This document shows, in pieces, positions 43,352 to 53,110 of a stretch of DNA of 64,000 nucleotides; the stretch's first letter is position 1, and the number at the start of each line of letters is the position of its first letter. A program made the translations under genes and the position numbers. The notes under the pieces are model-generated. The model was given only the letters and a program-made list of their open reading frames with translations. It did not search any database and was not told the DNA's origin. The DNA lies in assembly GCF_002272865.1 (NCBI RefSeq), contig NZ_MLAP01000002.1:124001-188000 (forward strand), read 5' to 3'. The DNA comes from Helicobacter sp. 12S02634-8 (lineage in GTDB: Bacteria; Campylobacterota; Campylobacteria; Campylobacterales; Helicobacteraceae).

Positions 43352-45393
43352 ATACACAAATCCTATCACAACTCAATCCCGCCCAACAAGAAGCCATACA
43401 ACATATCGATGGTCCTATGCTTATCCTTGCAGGGGCAGGGAGTGGGAAGACCAAGACGCTCACCACGCGTTTGGCTTATCTCATTGATGTAGTGGGTATC
43501 CCTGCAAGTGCGACCTTGACCCTCACTTTTACCAATAAAGCCGCGTCTGAAATGCGTGAGCGGGCATTAAAGCTCATCAGCAACGACACCACCCACCCGC
43601 CATTATTATGCACTTTCCATAAGTTTGGACTGCTATTTTTGAAATTCCATATCCATTATCTCGAGCGTGGGGTTGATTTTGTCTTGATTGATAGTGATGA
43701 TAAGAAAAAAATCCTCAAAACCCTCTCCACAAGCCTCCCAATCGGCTATATCGAATCCCAAATCTCACAGATGAAAAACTCCATCATCTCCCCTGCCCAA
43801 GCCCTAAGCACAGCCTCAGACAGACACCAAAAGCTCTTAGCGCAAATCTATCAAGACTACACAGATTTTTTAGTATCAAAAAATATGCTTGATTTTGATG
43901 ACCTCTTAGCCCTCAGCTATGAGATCTTAGATACGCACCCAAGCCTAGCCCAAGAAATCAGCCAACGCTACTGCTATATTATGGTCGATGAATATCAAGA
44001 TACCAACTATCTGCAATACCAACTACTCAAAAAGCTCTGCAGCGCCCATCAAAATCTCTGTGTCGTGGGCGATGATGACCAAAGTATCTACGGCTGGCGC
44101 GGGGCTGATATCAGCAATATTTTAGAATTCAAAGATAATTTTGAAAATACAAAAATCATCAAACTCGAGCAAAACTATCGCTCAAGCACGCAAATCCTCA
44201 CCATCGCTAATACCCTCATCGCACACAACTATTCCCGACTGGGTAAAGAGCTAGTCAGCACAAAAGGAGAGGGCAAAGAAATCACTTTGCTGCACGCATA
44301 TGATGAAACTACAGAGAGCAATCAAATCTCTGCAGAAATCAAAAAAATACTTGCAAATGGCGGGAGTCCTGATGAAATCGCTATTCTCTTTAGGCTCAAT
44401 GCCCTCTCACGCAGTATCGAAGAAGGCCTCAATCGTGCTAAAATCCCCTATAAACTCATCGGGGCAATGCGTTTTTATGAACGCGCTGAAATCAAAGACA
44501 TCTTGAGCTATCTGCGGTTTATCCTCAATCCCAACGATGACTTTTCTCTATCTCGTATCATCAACAAACCCAAGCGAGGGATTGGAAAAACCACGCAAGA
44601 AAAAATCTATCAAATCGCCCAAAGTGCTAACCTCTCAGTATATCAAGCCCATCAATCTGGCAAATACACAGGAGTGCTCACAGATAAAACCCATCAAGCA
44701 CTCAATGATTTCTTCTCCACTATCTCTACCCTTAGAGAATATTTAGATGTTTCTATGCTGCAATTTATCGATATTTTTATCACTGAAATTGACTTAGCCA
44801 CAAGCTTGGATCACTCCAATGAATCCATTGATAGAATCTCTAATATCGAAGAATTTTATGGTATGTTTCGAGATTACTATATCCAATCCCCATCAAACTC
44901 TCTGCAAGACTTTCTCAATGACCTCTCTTTGAGCTCTGATGCTGATACCCCCATACAAGGGAGCATATCGTGTATGAGCGTGCATTCTGCTAAAGGGCTT
45001 GAGTTCAAATATGTCTTTATCACAGGCTTTGAAGAAGGATTTTTTCCTTTGATCCGTGAAGAGAGCGATATCGAAGAAGAACGTCGCCTTGGCTATGTCG
45101 CCTTCACGCGCGCTAAAGATGAGCTGTATATTTCCTATGTAGATTCGAGATTTTATAAAGGCAAGCGCACAGAACTAGAAAAATCGCGTTTCCTCCAAGA
45201 AGCAGGGCTTTTGGGGAATAAAACAGCAACTTTGAGCGAGGGAGAGTTCAAAAGTGGAGATTTGATATCACATAAAATCTTTGGTTCAGGTAGAATCATC
45301 AGTATTGAGGGCAAGGGCAAAAACGCCAAACTCAAAATCAACTTCGGGGGGCTACAAAGAGATATTTTAGCCTCCTTTGTCCAAAAGGTCTGA
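43348..45393 (+). CDS. uvrD: UvrD/Rep-family DNA helicase
   Basis: A superfamily 1 3'-to-5' DNA helicase used in nucleotide excision repair or replication restart. Walker A is LAGAGSGKTKTL (residues 28-39). Further motifs are VDEYQDTNYLQ, GDDDQSIYGWRGAD, LEQNYRSS, SVHSAKGLEFKYVFITG and EERRLGYVAFTRAK, all in the right order. The length of 681 residues is normal. It starts with GTG at 43348, overlapping the pflB stop, and its own stop lies 1 nt before the flgA start. The order fits H. pylori HP1478. Confidence 0.95.
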   Translation: MNTQILSQLNPAQQEAIQHIDGPMLILAGAGSGKTKTLTTRLAYLIDVVGIPASATLTLTFTNKAASEMRERALKLISNDTTHPPLLCTFHKFGLLFLKFHIHYLERGVDFVLIDSDDKKKILKTLSTSLPIGYIESQISQMKNSIISPAQALSTASDRHQKLLAQIYQDYTDFLVSKNMLDFDDLLALSYEILDTHPSLAQEISQRYCYIMVDEYQDTNYLQYQLLKKLCSAHQNLCVVGDDDQSIYGWRGADISNILEFKDNFENTKIIKLEQNYRSSTQILTIANTLIAHNYSRLGKELVSTKGEGKEITLLHAYDETTESNQISAEIKKILANGGSPDEIAILFRLNALSRSIEEGLNRAKIPYKLIGAMRFYERAEIKDILSYLRFILNPNDDFSLSRIINKPKRGIGKTTQEKIYQIAQSANLSVYQAHQSGKYTGVLTDKTHQALNDFFSTISTLREYLDVSMLQFIDIFITEIDLATSLDHSNESIDRISNIEEFYGMFRDYYIQSPSNSLQDFLNDLSLSSDADTPIQGSISCMSVHSAKGLEFKYVFITGFEEGFFPLIREESDIEEERRLGYVAFTRAKDELYISYVDSRFYKGKRTELEKSRFLQEAGLLGNKTATLSEGEFKSGDLISHKIFGSGRIISIEGKGKNAKLKINFGGLQRDILASFVQKV

Positions 45394-45394
45394 A

Positions 45395-46069
45395 ATGCTC
45401 CTAAGATTTTTCCTATCTTTTTTCCTTGTCTATGGGCTTTGGGGAGCAGAAAACACCCAATCCATCAAAGACTACCTCGCGCAAGCCTACCAAAAACACT
45501 ACCAACCCTATCACATCAAAATCAAAGCTATCACACTCACCCCACCCCCTAATATCGCTATCAAGGACTATCAAATCTCTTCATACAGCCTAGATAGCAA
45601 ATATCTGAATAAAAAAACTGGTATCTTGCTTTTAAACACCATCTACCACAATAGTGCGCTCAAAATCCCCCTAGAATACCAAATCGAAGCTTCCATTGAT
45701 GTCTATCGCGCTACAACTGCAATCAAAAAATCCCAAAATATCGATACCACCAACACCACCAAAGACCAAATCCCCCTAGATAAAATCACACAACTCCCCA
45801 TCAAAGACACACAAATCGACCAAATCAGTGCCAAATCCTACATACCTGCAAACACCATCATCACCGCAGATAAAATCCAAGCTAAAATCCTCATCTATAA
45901 AAACGATTTATTCAAAGGTATCATCAAAGATGGGCATATCAACCTAGAAACCACATTGATTGCCAAAGAAAATGGCTCTAAAAATCAAACGATCCACGCC
46001 ATCAACCCAGAGAGCAAAAAAATGATTCGTGTCAAAGTCATCGACAAAGGCAAAGGAGAAGTTTTATGA
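45395..46069 (+). CDS. flgA: FlgA-like flagellar P-ring assembly chaperone
   Basis: A periplasmic protein thought to help assemble the flagellar P ring. The 224-residue product has a signal peptide (MLLRFFLSFFLVYGLWGAEN) and a C-terminal SAF-type half (SYIPANTIITADKIQAKI, then NQTIHAINPESKKMIRVKVID), as in the FlgA/CpaB-like family. The middle is Thr/Lys/Ile-rich and poorly conserved. ATG 45395 begins the signal peptide; a frame six codons longer lies inside uvrD. Position equals H. pylori HP1477. It overlaps ubiX by 4 nt. Confidence 0.8.
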   Translation: MLLRFFLSFFLVYGLWGAENTQSIKDYLAQAYQKHYQPYHIKIKAITLTPPPNIAIKDYQISSYSLDSKYLNKKTGILLLNTIYHNSALKIPLEYQIEASIDVYRATTAIKKSQNIDTTNTTKDQIPLDKITQLPIKDTQIDQISAKSYIPANTIITADKIQAKILIYKNDLFKGIIKDGHINLETTLIAKENGSKNQTIHAINPESKKMIRVKVIDKGKGEVL

Positions 46070-46638
46070 AAATGATCGTAGGTATCAGTGGTGCAAGCGG
46101 CGTGCGTTTAGCCATTAAATTTATCCAAGCTATCCCCAAAGAAATTGAACTTTTTGTCATCATTTCAGAAAGCGCTAAGCTTGTGAGCCAAAAAGAAATG
46201 GGTGAAGAGATGGATTTTTTGCTAGATACAAGCACGCAAGGGCGTAAATTCACTTTGTTTGATGAAGATGAGATTGGAGCAAATATCGCTTCAGGGAGCT
46301 TTGGGGTCGATATGATGGCTGTGATACCAACAAGTATGAATATGCTAGCTAAAATTGCTTGTGGGATCAGTGATGAGCTGATATCAAGATGTGCTAGCGT
46401 GATGATCAAAGAGCAAAAAAAGCTTCTGCTCGCCCCAAGAGAACTGCCATTTTCAAGTATCGCTTTAGAAAATATGCTCAAGCTCTCTCGCCTGCATACA
46501 ATCATTGCACCCCCTGTTTTGGGGTATTATGCCAAGACTAAAGAGCTAGATTCTATGGAGGATTTTCTCATCGGCAAATGGCTGGACGCACTGGGTATTC
46601 CTAATCATCTTTATACTAGATGGGGAGAAAAGAGATGA
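46066..46638 (+). CDS. ubiX: UbiX-family flavin prenyltransferase
   Basis: UbiX attaches a dimethylallyl group to FMN, making the prenyl-FMN cofactor for UbiD-type decarboxylases. The 190-residue protein carries the flavin-binding N-terminus [17 protein letters not shown], the [21 protein letters not shown] segment and the [12 protein letters not shown] motif, all typical of the family. In H. pylori the equivalent gene is HP1476, long annotated as phenylacrylic acid decarboxylase. It overlaps flgA and coaD by 4 nt each. Confidence 0.94.
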   Translation: MKMIVGISGASGVRLAIKFIQAIPKEIELFVIISESAKLVSQKEMGEEMDFLLDTSTQGRKFTLFDEDEIGANIASGSFGVDMMAVIPTSMNMLAKIACGISDELISRCASVMIKEQKKLLLAPRELPFSSIALENMLKLSRLHTIIAPPVLGYYAKTKELDSMEDFLIGKWLDALGIPNHLYTRWGEKR

Positions 46639-47132
46639 AAAAAATTGCTATCTATCCTGGCACCTTTGACCCTGTAACCAACGGACATTTAGATATCATC
46701 AAACGCAGTGTGGAGCTTTTTGACCAAGTGATCATAGCCATCGCCAAATCAAGCTCCAAAAGCCCGATGTTTGCGCACCAAGACCGCCAAAAGATGATGG
46801 AGCTAGCCACAGAGGGGATTGGCAATATTCGGTGTGTGTGCTTTCAGACACTTTTAGCTGATTTTGCCAGAGAAAACCAAGCCAAGCTTATCATCAGAGG
46901 TTTGCGTGTGGTGAGTGATTTTGAATACGAACTCCAAATGGGCTATGCCAACGCCTCGCTCAATGATGAACTCGATACAATTTATTTTATGCCCACTTTA
47001 AAAAACGCCTTTATCAGCTCTTCTATTGTAAGGAGTATTTTAGAGCACCACGGCAAAGTCACGCATTTAATCCCAGAAAAAGTCTATCACTATATCCTCC
47101 AGCTCAAAGGACAAGTATGTATATCGCACTAG
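46635..47132 (+). CDS. coaD: Phosphopantetheine adenylyltransferase
   Basis: CoaD makes dephospho-coenzyme A from 4'-phosphopantetheine and ATP, the next-to-last step of CoA synthesis. The 165-residue protein starts with the nucleotidyltransferase motif [17 protein letters not shown] (TxxxH-like), continues with [20 protein letters not shown] and ends with the [10 protein letters not shown] motif. ATG 46635 overlaps the ubiX stop as ATGA, so the slightly longer upstream start is not used. The 3' end overlaps tmk by 16 nt. Confidence 0.96.
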   Translation: MKKIAIYPGTFDPVTNGHLDIIKRSVELFDQVIIAIAKSSSKSPMFAHQDRQKMMELATEGIGNIRCVCFQTLLADFARENQAKLIIRGLRVVSDFEYELQMGYANASLNDELDTIYFMPTLKNAFISSSIVRSILEHHGKVTHLIPEKVYHYILQLKGQVCISH

Positions 47133-47695
47133 AGGGAGTGGACACCTCAGGCAAAACCACGCAAATTGCATTACTCAAAGACAGCTATCCAGAAGCGATT
47201 TTTACCAAAGAACCAGGTGGAAGCACCTTAGGAGCACAGATCCGTCAAATCATCTTGCACCAAACCAATCAAACAGACACCCTCGCCCCTAAAACAGAGT
47301 TTTTGCTATTTTTAGCCGATAGGGCTGAGCACACAGCAAAAGTCATCGCCCCCCATCAAGACAAGCTCATCATCTCAGACCGAAGTATCATCTCAGGCAT
47401 TGCCTATGGAGCATCTATCCCGCAAGCCAAAGAACTCAATTTATTTGCCACAGACCACATAATCCCTGATGTCGTTATCTTGCTCCAAACAGACCTCAGC
47501 ACGCTCACCTCTCGGCTTGCACAAAAATCTCACGACACCATTGAATCCAGAGGCATTAGCTATCTCCTAGAAGTCCAAGAAGCACTCAAGGCCACAGCCA
47601 AAGACTTAGGCTGCCAGCTCTATATAATCCCAGCTAGCCAAGACAAAGCAGCAATCCATACACAAATCAAGCAAATCATCACCACCCATCAATGA
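47117..47695 (+). CDS. tmk: Thymidylate kinase
   Basis: Phosphorylates dTMP to dTDP for DNA synthesis. The P-loop is [12 protein letters not shown] (residues 5-16), and the DR motif with lid follows as [16 protein letters not shown]. The length of 192 residues is a little short but normal for this group. It starts inside coaD (16-nt overlap), and its end overlaps the ComF-like gene by 4 nt. In H. pylori this is HP1474. Confidence 0.95.
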   Translation: MYIALEGVDTSGKTTQIALLKDSYPEAIFTKEPGGSTLGAQIRQIILHQTNQTDTLAPKTEFLLFLADRAEHTAKVIAPHQDKLIISDRSIISGIAYGASIPQAKELNLFATDHIIPDVVILLQTDLSTLTSRLAQKSHDTIESRGISYLLEVQEALKATAKDLGCQLYIIPASQDKAAIHTQIKQIITTHQ

Positions 47696-48270
47696 AATGT
47701 GTCCTTTGTGCGAGATTTTATCTCAAGCCCATCTGCCCCCAATGTCTTTCTCAAATCAATATCACGCCCTCAATACGCGTCATCAAAGGGGTGAGTATCT
47801 ATAGCTTTTATCGCTATAGCGATATTGATATGTTACTCAAAAGCAAATATTATGTCTTTGGGAGTCGGATATTTGCAATGCTCTCTCAAAAAGCTAGCGA
47901 TTATTTTTTCAGCCCCACAAACCCATCGCTCTGGAAGCAATCTAAGCTCTATGGCATAGGGATTGATGATTGCCCCAGAAGCTATTATTCACATACTGCC
48001 ATCATACTCAAAGCATTTTGCCGCTATGGCCTTAAAGCCACTTATGGGGCATTGCAGGCAAAAAATATCGTGCATTATGCGGGCAAATCCCTCCGATACA
48101 GACAGCAAAACCCAAGAAATTTGACCTTCAAAGGTGATAGCTCTAAAGATTTCTTTTTGGTCGATGATATCATCACTACAGGCACAACGATGGCTGAAGC
48201 TATCGATACATTAGAAAAAGCAGGGGCAAATGTGTGCTTTGGTATCGCCCTATGCAACGCAGGGCATTAA
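47692..48270 (+). CDS. ComF-like phosphoribosyltransferase-domain protein
   Basis: A 192-residue protein with an N-terminal zinc-finger-like set of cysteines (C3, C6, C15, C18: CVLCARFYLKPICPQC). A phosphoribosyltransferase domain follows whose PRPP loop reads FLVDDIITTGTT. This is the ComF architecture; ComF proteins are needed for natural DNA uptake in several bacteria, including H. pylori HP1473. It overlaps tmk by 4 nt and ends the serS-to-comF string, converging on an outer-membrane protein gene 15 bp away. Confidence 0.82.
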   Translation: MKCVLCARFYLKPICPQCLSQINITPSIRVIKGVSIYSFYRYSDIDMLLKSKYYVFGSRIFAMLSQKASDYFFSPTNPSLWKQSKLYGIGIDDCPRSYYSHTAIILKAFCRYGLKATYGALQAKNIVHYAGKSLRYRQQNPRNLTFKGDSSKDFFLVDDIITTGTTMAEAIDTLEKAGANVCFGIALCNAGH

Positions 48271-48285
48271 AAGACATATCAAATT

Positions 48286-49116
48286 TCAATAACTAAGCCC
48301 GACCTCAACCCCATAGGCAATCGTTGAATTCGCAGGTTCAACAAAAAGCGAGCAATCATTAACCTTGCACGCACGGCGTTTATCTGAAGCATCAACACCC
48401 CAATAATCAAAAGTGCCTTGCACAAACAAAGCAAGCTTTTTACTCACAAAAAACTCTGCCCCCAAGGCGACTCTAGCGCCCATACCACCTGATTGCGTGA
48501 AATGCAGATTGTTATCATACCCAATATCTGTCATATGGCTTGTATTACGTCCTGTAAGCAGCACACGCAGCTCCCCATCGGCTTTGAGCCTGATGTGTTC
48601 ATTGATACGAATCCGCAACCTAGGGCCAATGAGCCAATACAAATAGCTCTGCTCTCTTAGGTATGCACCAATGCCGTGTATTTGATTATGCAAATACCGA
48701 TACCCCAAGCCTGTATATAAGCCCAAAATATCGTCCCTTTCATTGGCTAAAATATTCAGCCCCACGCGATATGCCACGCCCCAATAATAATCGCTAGAAC
48801 GGGATTTGACAGGGATCGTTTCAACCCTGCCAGTGTTATAGATCGTTTGTATCGCACCATCATAGATATTTCTACCCATATCTGTAGCATAATAGAGCTC
48901 CAAATCGCTCTTAAGCCAACGATTGAAACGCAAGCCCCCCATGCCAGAGAGAACCCCCATGGGTCCACTCACACTCATCAAATCAGGCTCTTTATAGGTA
49001 TAGCCCACAAGTCCCATCGAAAGAGTCCCATAAGGTCTAAACCACCAAAAATCTTGACCCTCTAAAACGCACATAGAAAACACAAACGCACCGAATATTT
49101 TTAGTTTATTGATCAA
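48286..49116 (-). CDS. Outer-membrane beta-barrel protein (function unknown)
   Basis: A 276-residue exported protein with an N-terminal signal (INKLKIFGAFVFSMCVLEG) followed by alternating strands rich in Gly, Tyr and Arg (GLRFNRWLKSDLELYYATD, LGLYTGLGYRYLHNQ, GARVALGAEFFVSKKLALFV). It ends in an aromatic residue (GVEVGLSY), as outer-membrane barrels usually do. It looks like an 8-strand OmpA/OprF-type barrel; ligand and role are unknown. The TTG start at 49116 overlaps the preceding small gene by 11 nt, with GGAAGATAA before it. Confidence 0.75.
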   Translation of the reverse strand: MINKLKIFGAFVFSMCVLEGQDFWWFRPYGTLSMGLVGYTYKEPDLMSVSGPMGVLSGMGGLRFNRWLKSDLELYYATDMGRNIYDGAIQTIYNTGRVETIPVKSRSSDYYWGVAYRVGLNILANERDDILGLYTGLGYRYLHNQIHGIGAYLREQSYLYWLIGPRLRIRINEHIRLKADGELRVLLTGRNTSHMTDIGYDNNLHFTQSGGMGARVALGAEFFVSKKLALFVQGTFDYWGVDASDKRRACKVNDCSLFVEPANSTIAYGVEVGLSY

Positions 49117-49315
49117 GTTTATCTTCCAAAATTTTGATTTGATTTTGCAAAGTATGGATTTCTCTGCTCATGTGCGCAGTCGCTGTGATCTGATTGAGCA
49201 AGACATAAATATCAATCATCACCAACAAGACAGCAAACATACCGATAAAAATCACAATCCGCACAGCCCTTCTAGCTGCTTGCAAGGCGAGATTTTCTTT
49301 TTCGGACTCTTTCAT
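49106..49315 (-). CDS. Small membrane protein with C-terminal coiled coil
   Basis: A 69-residue protein with a charged N-terminus, one membrane segment (about residues 20-40, VIFIGMFAVLLVMIDIYVLL) and a heptad-like coiled coil after it (REIHTLQNQIKILEDKLDQ). This recalls FtsL/DivIC-type division proteins in shape only, with no sequence proof. It sits 18 nt after znuB and overlaps the barrel gene, so it belongs to the same transcript. Confidence 0.65.
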   Translation of the reverse strand: MKESEKENLALQAARRAVRIVIFIGMFAVLLVMIDIYVLLNQITATAHMSREIHTLQNQIKILEDKLDQ

Positions 49316-49333
49316 TGATAGGGCTAGCCTTCC

Positions 49334-50152
49334 TTATAGGATTCTGAAATTATAAAATATCTTTTTAAACAGCATAGCCAAGCTCATGCCCGCAACTGAA
49401 ATCACCACGATACACGCCCCCACACTCAAATCATAAACATAAGAAACAAAAAATCCCCCCCACATAAAAACCAACGACAAAAACCAAGCCAAAACCATCT
49501 GCACACGCAGCGATGATACAAACATTGTAGCAATATAAGCTGGGATCGATAAAATCGAAAGCACCAAAATCAGCCCTGCCACACCCATACTCATCACCAC
49601 GCCCAAAGAAACGAGGATAAAAATAATCGTATTGAAAAGCAAAACACGGATTTTTTTGAGCTGACAAAATTCACTATCATAAAAAATACTCAACAATTCA
49701 CGATAATAAAACCCCACAAACACAAGCAAAACAACATCAAACACCGCAATACTCACAATATCGCCCTTAGCTACTGCGATGATAGAGCCAAAAAGATAGC
49801 TCGTGATATCGCTCCCATAACCAGGAGTCAAATCAATCAGAATAATCCCCACTGCCATACCAAGCGCCCAACTCGCTGCGATAAAGGTATCGATTTTGTC
49901 TTTATGCTTTAAGGTCGCATACACCATCAACAACGCCATCAGCACAGCAGCAAGCGAGGCTCCCAAAGTCGCATTGAAGCCAAAATATAAAGCCACGCCC
50001 ACGCCCCCAAAAGCACTATGGGCAACCCCACCAGTCAAAAACACCGTTTTATTCGACACAACAATAGAGCCCACCACCCCCGCACAAATACTCACCAAAA
50101 ACGAAGCAATCAGTGCGTTTTGGATAAAAGAATAAGATAAAAGCTCTACCAT
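49334..50152 (-). CDS. znuB: Metal ABC transporter permease (ZnuB-like)
   Basis: The membrane component of a zinc or manganese ABC importer. The 272-residue protein has eight or nine hydrophobic segments and family pieces such as GGVAHSAFGGVGVAL (N-terminal part) and VSLGVVMSMGVAGLILVLSILSIPA. It is separated from znuC by the mqo gene and follows it by 9 nt, so all are probably one operon. ATG 50152 was preferred to a GTG one codon upstream. The metal is inferred from the His-rich ZnuA. Confidence 0.88.
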   Translation of the reverse strand: MVELLSYSFIQNALIASFLVSICAGVVGSIVVSNKTVFLTGGVAHSAFGGVGVALYFGFNATLGASLAAVLMALLMVYATLKHKDKIDTFIAASWALGMAVGIILIDLTPGYGSDITSYLFGSIIAVAKGDIVSIAVFDVVLLVFVGFYYRELLSIFYDSEFCQLKKIRVLLFNTIIFILVSLGVVMSMGVAGLILVLSILSIPAYIATMFVSSLRVQMVLAWFLSLVFMWGGFFVSYVYDLSVGACIVVISVAGMSLAMLFKKIFYNFRIL

Positions 50153-50161
50153 CACATCGCT

Positions 50162-51517
50162 TTAGAGAGTCTTGAGCTCTTCGGGGGAAAGATCTTGAAA
50201 AAATCTCTCTAAATCAAACTTCCCACCCAAATAAGCTGTAATCTCTTGGGCATCCACTAAGGCATTTTGCAAACAGCTAGTAGCCCCTGGAGAGGGCGTC
50301 ATATTAAATGTAATCCCTTTGTTGGTAGCGATTTTTTTCTCACCAAGCTCTAGCTTTTTCTTGCTCCGATCAAGCACTTGAGGGCGCACCTCTCCAAAGC
50401 CCTCTGCATACTCAAGCTCGTGAAGCTGCAAAGAGGGGATAATTTTTTGTGCATCTTTGAGGAATTTTTTCTTCCCAAAATAAGGCAATTCAAAAATCAT
50501 ATTTTTAAACACATAATCACGGATTTCTTTATCTGAGAAGAGATCAAAGGCAATTTTAAAGACTTCTTTATTCAAATCCATCTTAAACAACTCCATACTG
50601 ATCCCCCCAAACCAATGCTTATTACGCTCTAATTTAGGCATTGTGAGGGCTGTAGGACCCATTCTAGTTTTTCCTTTGATCACCACATCAGGATCCCCGT
50701 GCACAGCTGCAAATGGGAGCTTGGGGTTTTGCACGGTATAGACCTTTCCTTTGAGCAAATCAGGCACAAAATAAAAACTCCCTGCAACAGGCAAACAGCC
50801 CAAATCCATACCATAGCCCATCGATTGAGCCAAAGGGAGAGAATAAGAGCCCGCATTGACAAGCACAAATTTTGCATAGATTTCATCAGAATTTTCAGAT
50901 ATGAGCGCATAGCCCCCTGCGCGCGGCTCTATCTTTTTGACCCGAAAGTTTAAAAAGACTTCATTGCTGGGATTGAGAGTTTTGGCTTCTTGGACAAAAT
51001 GCTCACTCAAAAGCCCAAAATTCATCGCACACCAATCTTTCTGAAAGCCTGAAGCGACCACATTTTCAGGCCGATCACTCCCATCAGAGCGCAAAATCAC
51101 CTTAGGCTCTAGCTCCTTGATTCTAGCTTTGTCAAAAAACTCCAACTGTGGGAAAATCTCTAAAAAGCTCTCGTGACGCTTACGCATGAACTCACATTCG
51201 CTATCACCAACGCCAATAGCCATTTTTTGATTTTCAAAGATGATTTTATTTTGCAAGTTTTTTCGCAAGGCATAGTGTCTGACTTTATACGCAGAAAGCT
51301 TGACTTTTTTGGCCTTTTCAGCAGTGTAGTTTGTTTCAATAGAGCCATCGTGGATTGTTTGGGAATTTGCTTTGGGGCTTGAGCTTACTTTTGCAAGCTT
51401 ATCGCATTTTTCTACAATAGCAATCCTTTTGATATCACTATATTCACTCAACGCATAAAAGGCCGCGCAGCCCGATACACCACCACCGATGATGACTACA
51501 TCAAACTCATTTTGCAT
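50162..51517 (-). CDS. mqo: Malate:quinone oxidoreductase
   Basis: A membrane-associated FAD enzyme that oxidises malate to oxaloacetate and passes electrons to menaquinone, replacing NAD-linked malate dehydrogenase in this group. The 451-residue protein starts with a dinucleotide-binding motif [18 protein letters not shown]. It has [20 protein letters not shown] near residue 45 and a C-terminal FAD contact [19 protein letters not shown]. This matches H. pylori HP0086. It is inserted between the ATPase and permease genes of a zinc-type ABC importer, 9-10 nt from each. Confidence 0.9.
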   Translation of the reverse strand: MQNEFDVVIIGGGVSGCAAFYALSEYSDIKRIAIVEKCDKLAKVSSSPKANSQTIHDGSIETNYTAEKAKKVKLSAYKVRHYALRKNLQNKIIFENQKMAIGVGDSECEFMRKRHESFLEIFPQLEFFDKARIKELEPKVILRSDGSDRPENVVASGFQKDWCAMNFGLLSEHFVQEAKTLNPSNEVFLNFRVKKIEPRAGGYALISENSDEIYAKFVLVNAGSYSLPLAQSMGYGMDLGCLPVAGSFYFVPDLLKGKVYTVQNPKLPFAAVHGDPDVVIKGKTRMGPTALTMPKLERNKHWFGGISMELFKMDLNKEVFKIAFDLFSDKEIRDYVFKNMIFELPYFGKKKFLKDAQKIIPSLQLHELEYAEGFGEVRPQVLDRSKKKLELGEKKIATNKGITFNMTPSPGATSCLQNALVDAQEITAYLGGKFDLERFFQDLSPEELKTL

Positions 51518-51527
51518 GTTTTACTCC

Positions 51528-52253
51528 TTAGATTACAAATTTATCAAGCAAATCAACTTCACATATATGCTGGCTCATATCCAAACTCAAACTCGGGACA
51601 TCATGACTGATGACTTCTTTATTGACATAAAGCACCCGTGATGCATAGCCTAAAAGTATGGATATATCGTGGCTGATTACAATTATAGTATGATTGAGAT
51701 TAAAGCTCTTTAATATTTTATAAATTTCTTTTTGGGCTTGGATATCGATATTAGAAGTGGGCTCATCTAAGATAATCAATTTGGGATCTCCACACAATGA
51801 CCTAGCGATCAAAACCCGCTGTCTTTGCCCTCCAGAAAGATGAGAAATCCGCTTATAGGCCAAATGGGCTATCCCTAAGCGATCGAGCATTTCTAGGGCT
51901 TTGGCCGTTTCTTTTTTCCCTAAATGGCAGCCAAAAATCCTCTGCTTTAAAAATCCCATTTTGACTACATCAATAGCTTGTATGGGAAAATCACTATTGA
52001 TAGTGGTATCTTGAGGGACATAGCCTATCAAGCTTTGTGCATCAAAGATTAAAGGATTGGGATAGAGGATATGCCCTTTATTGGGCTTTAATAAGCCAAG
52101 CAAAAGCTTGATTAAAGTCGTCTTGCCCCCACCATTAGGACCAATGAGGGCAAGAAAATCATTTTGGTTGATAGAAAAATGAATATTTTCTAGCACATAA
52201 TGGGTATCATAGCGATAATACAATCCCTTGCCCTCAAGTAGCGTTTGGCTCAA
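51528..52253 (-). CDS. znuC: Metal ABC transporter ATPase (ZnuC-like)
   Basis: The ATPase of a metal importer. The 241-residue protein has Walker A GPNGGGKTTL, the Q-loop VPQDTT, the signature LSGGQRQR and Walker B LIILDEPTSN. The TTG at 52253 is chosen because it overlaps the znuA stop (TTGA) and AAGGGGGG lies 5 nt upstream; a frame 19 codons longer lies inside znuA. It is translationally coupled to znuA. Confidence 0.93.
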   Translation of the reverse strand: MSQTLLEGKGLYYRYDTHYVLENIHFSINQNDFLALIGPNGGGKTTLIKLLLGLLKPNKGHILYPNPLIFDAQSLIGYVPQDTTINSDFPIQAIDVVKMGFLKQRIFGCHLGKKETAKALEMLDRLGIAHLAYKRISHLSGGQRQRVLIARSLCGDPKLIILDEPTSNIDIQAQKEIYKILKSFNLNHTIIVISHDISILLGYASRVLYVNKEVISHDVPSLSLDMSQHICEVDLLDKFVI

Positions 52254-53110
52254 TCTAGCCCCCCTTGCGTGGCGATTGTGCGGCATATGTGTAAAATATT
52301 TTCCCTCCAATCTTCCTTTAAAGGATCGAGCACTTCGACCTTAAGCCCCAAATCATCAACCAAAGAAGCGATCCGTTTTTTAGAAAATTGCGGCTGTATG
52401 TAGATGACTTGGATATGCTTTTGTGCGATGAGATTCCTTAGGGCTACCATTTCTTTTGTCTTAGGCGATTTTCCCTCATTTTCAAGTGCGATTTCTTCTA
52501 AGCCATATTCTCTTGCTAGATAACCAAAAGCTGGGTGATAGACAACAAAAACCTTGTGCACGTTGGGTGCTGCAAATATCGCCTTGATGGCTATATCAAG
52601 CTGTTTGATTTCTTCAAGAAATTGCTCAAGATTTTTCTTATAAAATGCTTCTTTGGAGGGGTCAAGGCGTTTGAGTGTGTCATAGATTTTACGAGCTTGG
52701 ATACTTGAGAGCTTCACAGATAGCCATATATGGGGGTCGTATCTGCCGTGATGGCTGTGGTCGTGGTGGCTATGGTCATAGGCTAAAAGTTCTAGCCCAT
52801 CAGACAAATCAACAAAATCAATTTGTGGATTGATACTCATGAAACGTTCCAGCCAGACTTTTTCAAATTCCATTCCCACGCCAAAATAGATAGAAGCGTC
52901 TTTGAAATCGCCCATTTGACTCGGTCGGGGTTCATAGGTTTCTGGGCTCCTGCCATCAGGGACCATCGCAATGACATTGACTCCATCTCCTGCGATTTTT
53001 TTGACAAAATAAACCTGAGGGGGGACACTCACGATAATATTGAGTTTGCCAGCTCCATGAACAAGACCTGCACACACAACAACAAACACAATCCAACGCA
53101 ACACTAGCAC
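52250..53110 (-). CDS. znuA: Zinc ABC transporter substrate-binding protein (ZnuA-like)
   Basis: A periplasmic metal-binding protein of the cluster 9 family. A signal peptide (residues 1-20) is followed by VSVPPQVYFVKKIAGD and SPETYEPRPSQ (first metal ligand region), then the His/Asp-rich loop DHSHHDHSHHGRYDPHIW, which is typical of zinc rather than manganese binders, and later YHPAFGYLAREYGL. The length of 286 residues is normal. A GTG start at 53110 overlaps the stop of the NlpC/P60 gene by 1 nt. Confidence 0.93.
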   Translation of the reverse strand: MLVLRWIVFVVVCAGLVHGAGKLNIIVSVPPQVYFVKKIAGDGVNVIAMVPDGRSPETYEPRPSQMGDFKDASIYFGVGMEFEKVWLERFMSINPQIDFVDLSDGLELLAYDHSHHDHSHHGRYDPHIWLSVKLSSIQARKIYDTLKRLDPSKEAFYKKNLEQFLEEIKQLDIAIKAIFAAPNVHKVFVVYHPAFGYLAREYGLEEIALENEGKSPKTKEMVALRNLIAQKHIQVIYIQPQFSKKRIASLVDDLGLKVEVLDPLKEDWRENILHICRTIATQGGLD

